Below, piece by piece: positions 5,591 through 6,792 of a DNA stretch of 6,792 nt; positions within the stretch are counted from its first letter, which is position 1; every line of letters begins with the position of its first letter. The stretch spans positions 1 through 6,792 of the forward strand of contig QNAH01000154.1 of the NCBI GenBank assembly GCA_003641425.1, in the 5' to 3' direction. This DNA comes from Candidatus Zixiibacteriota bacterium (GTDB taxonomy: Bacteria; Zixibacteria; MSB-5A5; GN15; PGXB01). The notes under the pieces are model-generated. The model ran no database searches. It saw only the letters and a list, made by a program, of their open reading frames with translations, and was not told where the DNA came from. The position numbers were made by a program, and so were the translations under genes.

Positions 5591-6196
5591 ATTTCAACCT
5601 CGCTTGAAAAACAATCCATGACTATTGTTCATAGGGAATAAGATGCACATTCATCAATTTTTTTAGACCATCATATAAAACCGCAAGATTCCCGGTCAGA
5701 TGAACGATTCAAAAGTAGAGATTTTGGCTTTTTTATTCACGCAAAACAGCCGGCAACAACCTCATCTCTTTACGTCGATCCAATCCAATAGACTAACCTT
5801 AAAACTGGTCTGATATATAGGGGCAGGTCATTAAAATGAAATTGTTTCCAATGGAAATATCGATTGGGGTAATGTTTGTATTGCTTAACCCGTTGGTTCA
5901 CAGCGAGGTACAAAAAAAGCGGCCCCAATATCACTCTCAGAAAACTTTAGTGGAATTCATGTTCTCGGTGAAAACAACCTACTCTACCGCAAGCGGAACG
6001 CGCTGGAAGGTAATAGGATAAGAGTCTCAAGTAGTGCCATCCACTAGATGCATGACAAAGGAATGGGCACCCGCGCCCTGTGTCTAACCGAGTCGGAAAG
6101 AAACGTCAGTCGGGCGGGGATAATAGGGTTTCATGAACCGTTTAGGTGGTCCCAGCCCTGTTTTTGGCTGATTATAAAATTGTAGACTTATGCCCC
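5591..6196. other. Long intergenic stretch with no convincing gene
   Basis: About 600 bases between the divergently oriented activator (minus strand) and ArsR (plus strand) units. The left half is AT-rich and without clear repeats. An open frame at 5836-6021 (plus) and one at 6048-6185 (plus) lack ribosome binding sites and recognisable protein features. No tRNA, CRISPR repeat or rho-independent terminator is seen. The right part is described separately. It could be degraded DNA from a former insertion or gene. Confidence 0.6.
6048..6170. other. GC-richer, hairpin-rich segment of unknown nature
   Basis: Several short complementary pairs are packed together: CCCGCGCCC (6070-6078) against GGGCGGGG (6112-6119), enclosing CCGA-G-TCGG (6088-6096); GGTT-TCATG-AACC (6127-6139); and CAGCC/GGCTG (6153-6157, 6166-6170). 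The segment differs in composition from its AT-rich flanks. It might be a structured RNA, or a leftover of a mobile element such as a group II intron; I recognise neither with confidence. Confidence 0.3.
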
Positions 6197-6225
6197 TTGA
6201 CAATCGAATAACTATATGATAATAT
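6197..6225 (+). promoter_or_regulatory. Promoter of the arsR-type/rhodanese operon
   Basis: A perfect TTGACA -35 (6197-6202) is followed after 17 bases by TAATAT (6220-6225), a 4 of 6 match to the -10 consensus. The -10 lies inside the left arm of the large inverted repeat, so a bound repressor would block RNA polymerase. Predicted start is near 6232, in the spacer of that repeat. Confidence 0.7.
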
Positions 6226-6250
6226 GACCTTATGGTCATATTATCATATA
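6213..6250. promoter_or_regulatory. Operator: perfect 17-bp inverted repeat
   Basis: Left arm TATATGATAATATGACC, 4-base spacer TTAT, right arm the exact reverse complement. It overlaps the -10 element and ends 19 bases before the ArsR-type start codon. AT-rich palindromes with ATATG/CATAT-type arms at this place are typical ArsR/SmtB operators, so autorepression is the natural reading. It is longer than most; ATATGAT and ATATGAC repeat inside each arm, so more than one dimer may bind. As RNA the full palindrome would form a hairpin, but the predicted start falls within it. Confidence 0.8.
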
Positions 6251-6269
6251 CAACTGAGGTTTATAAGGC

Positions 6270-6575
6270 ATGAAGAAAAAAGTCACGGTTGACCTTCGTT
6301 CCCAAGCCAGGGTTCTTAAAGCGCTTGCACATGAATCCCGGTTAGCAATTGTAAGCCATTTGGCTGATGGCGCATGTACAGTCGGAGAACTTGTCTCGAT
6401 GATAGGTGGGGATCAATCTACTGTTTCCAAACATCTGACCGTATTGAGATCTGCTGGTATCATAGACGATGAACGTAAGGGCCGAACAGTAGAATATCGT
6501 CTTGTAATTCCATGTGTTGTGGAGTTTTTAACTTGTGCAACAAAGGTTATCCAAGAACGGAAAAACATGGGATAG
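6270..6575 (+). CDS. ArsR/SmtB-family winged-helix repressor
   Basis: 101 residues, usual length for the family. It shows LKALAHESRLAIVSHL (17-31), then the HTH with recognition helix DQSTVSKHLTVLRSAGII (48-65), and the beta-wing DERKGRTVEYRL (67-78). The classical metal-binding ELCVCDL motif is absent; the corresponding stretch reads GACTVGEL with one Cys (C36). Two more cysteines, C82 and C89, lie in the C-terminal helix (PCVVEFLTC). These could form a thiol sensor or, with C36, a metal site. GAGG at 6256-6259 lies 10 bases before the ATG. The gene is preceded by a palindromic operator overlapping its own promoter and followed after 46 bases by a rhodanese-domain gene. Family knowledge: ArsR members linked to rhodaneses include persulfide sensors of the BigR/SqrR type, but the Cys spacing here differs from those. 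The ligand is therefore an inference: sulfide/persulfide, or a thiophilic metal(loid). Confidence 0.92.
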   Translation: MKKKVTVDLRSQARVLKALAHESRLAIVSHLADGACTVGELVSMIGGDQSTVSKHLTVLRSAGIIDDERKGRTVEYRLVIPCVVEFLTCATKVIQERKNMG

Positions 6576-6621
6576 CAGGTCCTGACTGGATAGCATTGTG
6601 AAAGATAGGAAGGAGAATGCC

Positions 6622-6792
6622 ATGATGAACGAGATGGAGCATGTTTTAAGAACAATGAATTTCGAGTTTTTCGGAGCTGGAAAGCATAAGCTCGAGATGG
6701 AAAAACTCCTAACAATGGATAATGCGGTCTTTTTGGACGTGCGTTCGTATCCCGAGGTGGAGTCTCTGCAGTTAAAACTCAAACACCATATC
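6622..6792 (+). CDS. Rhodanese-like domain protein, 5' part only
   Basis: The first 57 residues of a protein cut by the right edge. The sequence NAVFLDVRSYPEVESLQLKLKHHI (34-57) matches the start of the rhodanese fold: the hydrophobic strand with LDVR, followed by E and the segment leading to the conserved His-Ile before the next helix. The active-site Cys loop would lie beyond the window, so activity cannot be judged. AAGGAG (6610-6615) lies 6 bases before ATG 6622; a second ATG directly follows and is nearly as well placed. Cotranscription with the ArsR-type repressor is likely. Inferred role: sulfur transfer or persulfide handling in the cytoplasm, under control of that repressor. Confidence 0.82.
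   Translation, partial: MMNEMEHVLRTMNFEFFGAGKHKLEMEKLLTMDNAVFLDVRSYPEVESLQLKLKHHI

Noticed and set aside
5836..6021. Plus-strand open frame of 61 codons in the gene-free gap
   Set aside because: No ribosome binding site, no recognised motif, and it ends within a region of short hairpins.
6152..6172. CAGCC/GGCTG hairpin as a rho-independent terminator
   Set aside because: Only 5 bp, with the T-run in the loop rather than after the stem; no gene ends just before it on the plus strand.
6048..6185. Plus-strand open frame of 45 codons across the GC-rich segment
   Set aside because: No ribosome binding site; the translation looks random and the segment is better explained by base-paired structure.

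Overview
The window suggests an anaerobic, respiring bacterium of moderate GC content. The respiratory genes combine a HdrD-like iron-sulfur protein with b-type cytochrome, ferredoxin and NrfD-type membrane subunits. This set is typical of sulfate/metal reducers and relatives (Desulfobacterota, Zixibacteria and similar lineages); the lineage is inferred from gene content only.

Positions 1-3968 (minus strand) hold a tightly packed operon. In transcription order it runs: a cysteine-rich NifX/NifB-type domain protein with an unrecognised C-terminal domain (3968-3195); a HdrD/DsrK/HmcF-like CCG-domain iron-sulfur protein (3133-1679); a five-helix NarI/DsrM-like cytochrome b subunit (1675-971); a four-cluster HybA/DsrO-like ferredoxin with a C-terminal membrane anchor (974-219); and a HybB-like NrfD-family quinone-site subunit that runs off the left edge (216-1). 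The last four match the K-M-O-P module of the Dsr/Hme/Hmc/Tmc family. They would link the menaquinone pool to a cytoplasmic thiol/disulfide-type or unknown redox partner. No multiheme cytochrome c subunit lies inside the window.

Positions 3969-4146 are a dense control region: seven GTTGC/GCAAC half-sites, two of the pairs forming inverted repeats, and a -24/-12 type sigma-54 promoter just in front of the first operon gene. Immediately upstream, on the same strand, is the matching activator (5514-4147): PAS sensor with a Cys triad, sigma-54 AAA+ domain, Fis-type HTH. It has its own good sigma-70-like promoter (5562-5590). Together these read as a self-contained, redox- or ligand-sensing, sigma-54-switched respiratory operon.

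Positions 5591-6196 carry no convincing gene. The right part (about 6048-6170) is GC-richer and full of short hairpins, and is unexplained. From 6197 the plus strand carries a second, unrelated unit: a TTGACA promoter overlapped by a perfect 17-bp inverted repeat, an ArsR-family repressor (6270-6575), and the start of a rhodanese-domain protein (6622 to the window end). This looks like a self-repressed thiol/persulfide- or metal-responsive operon.
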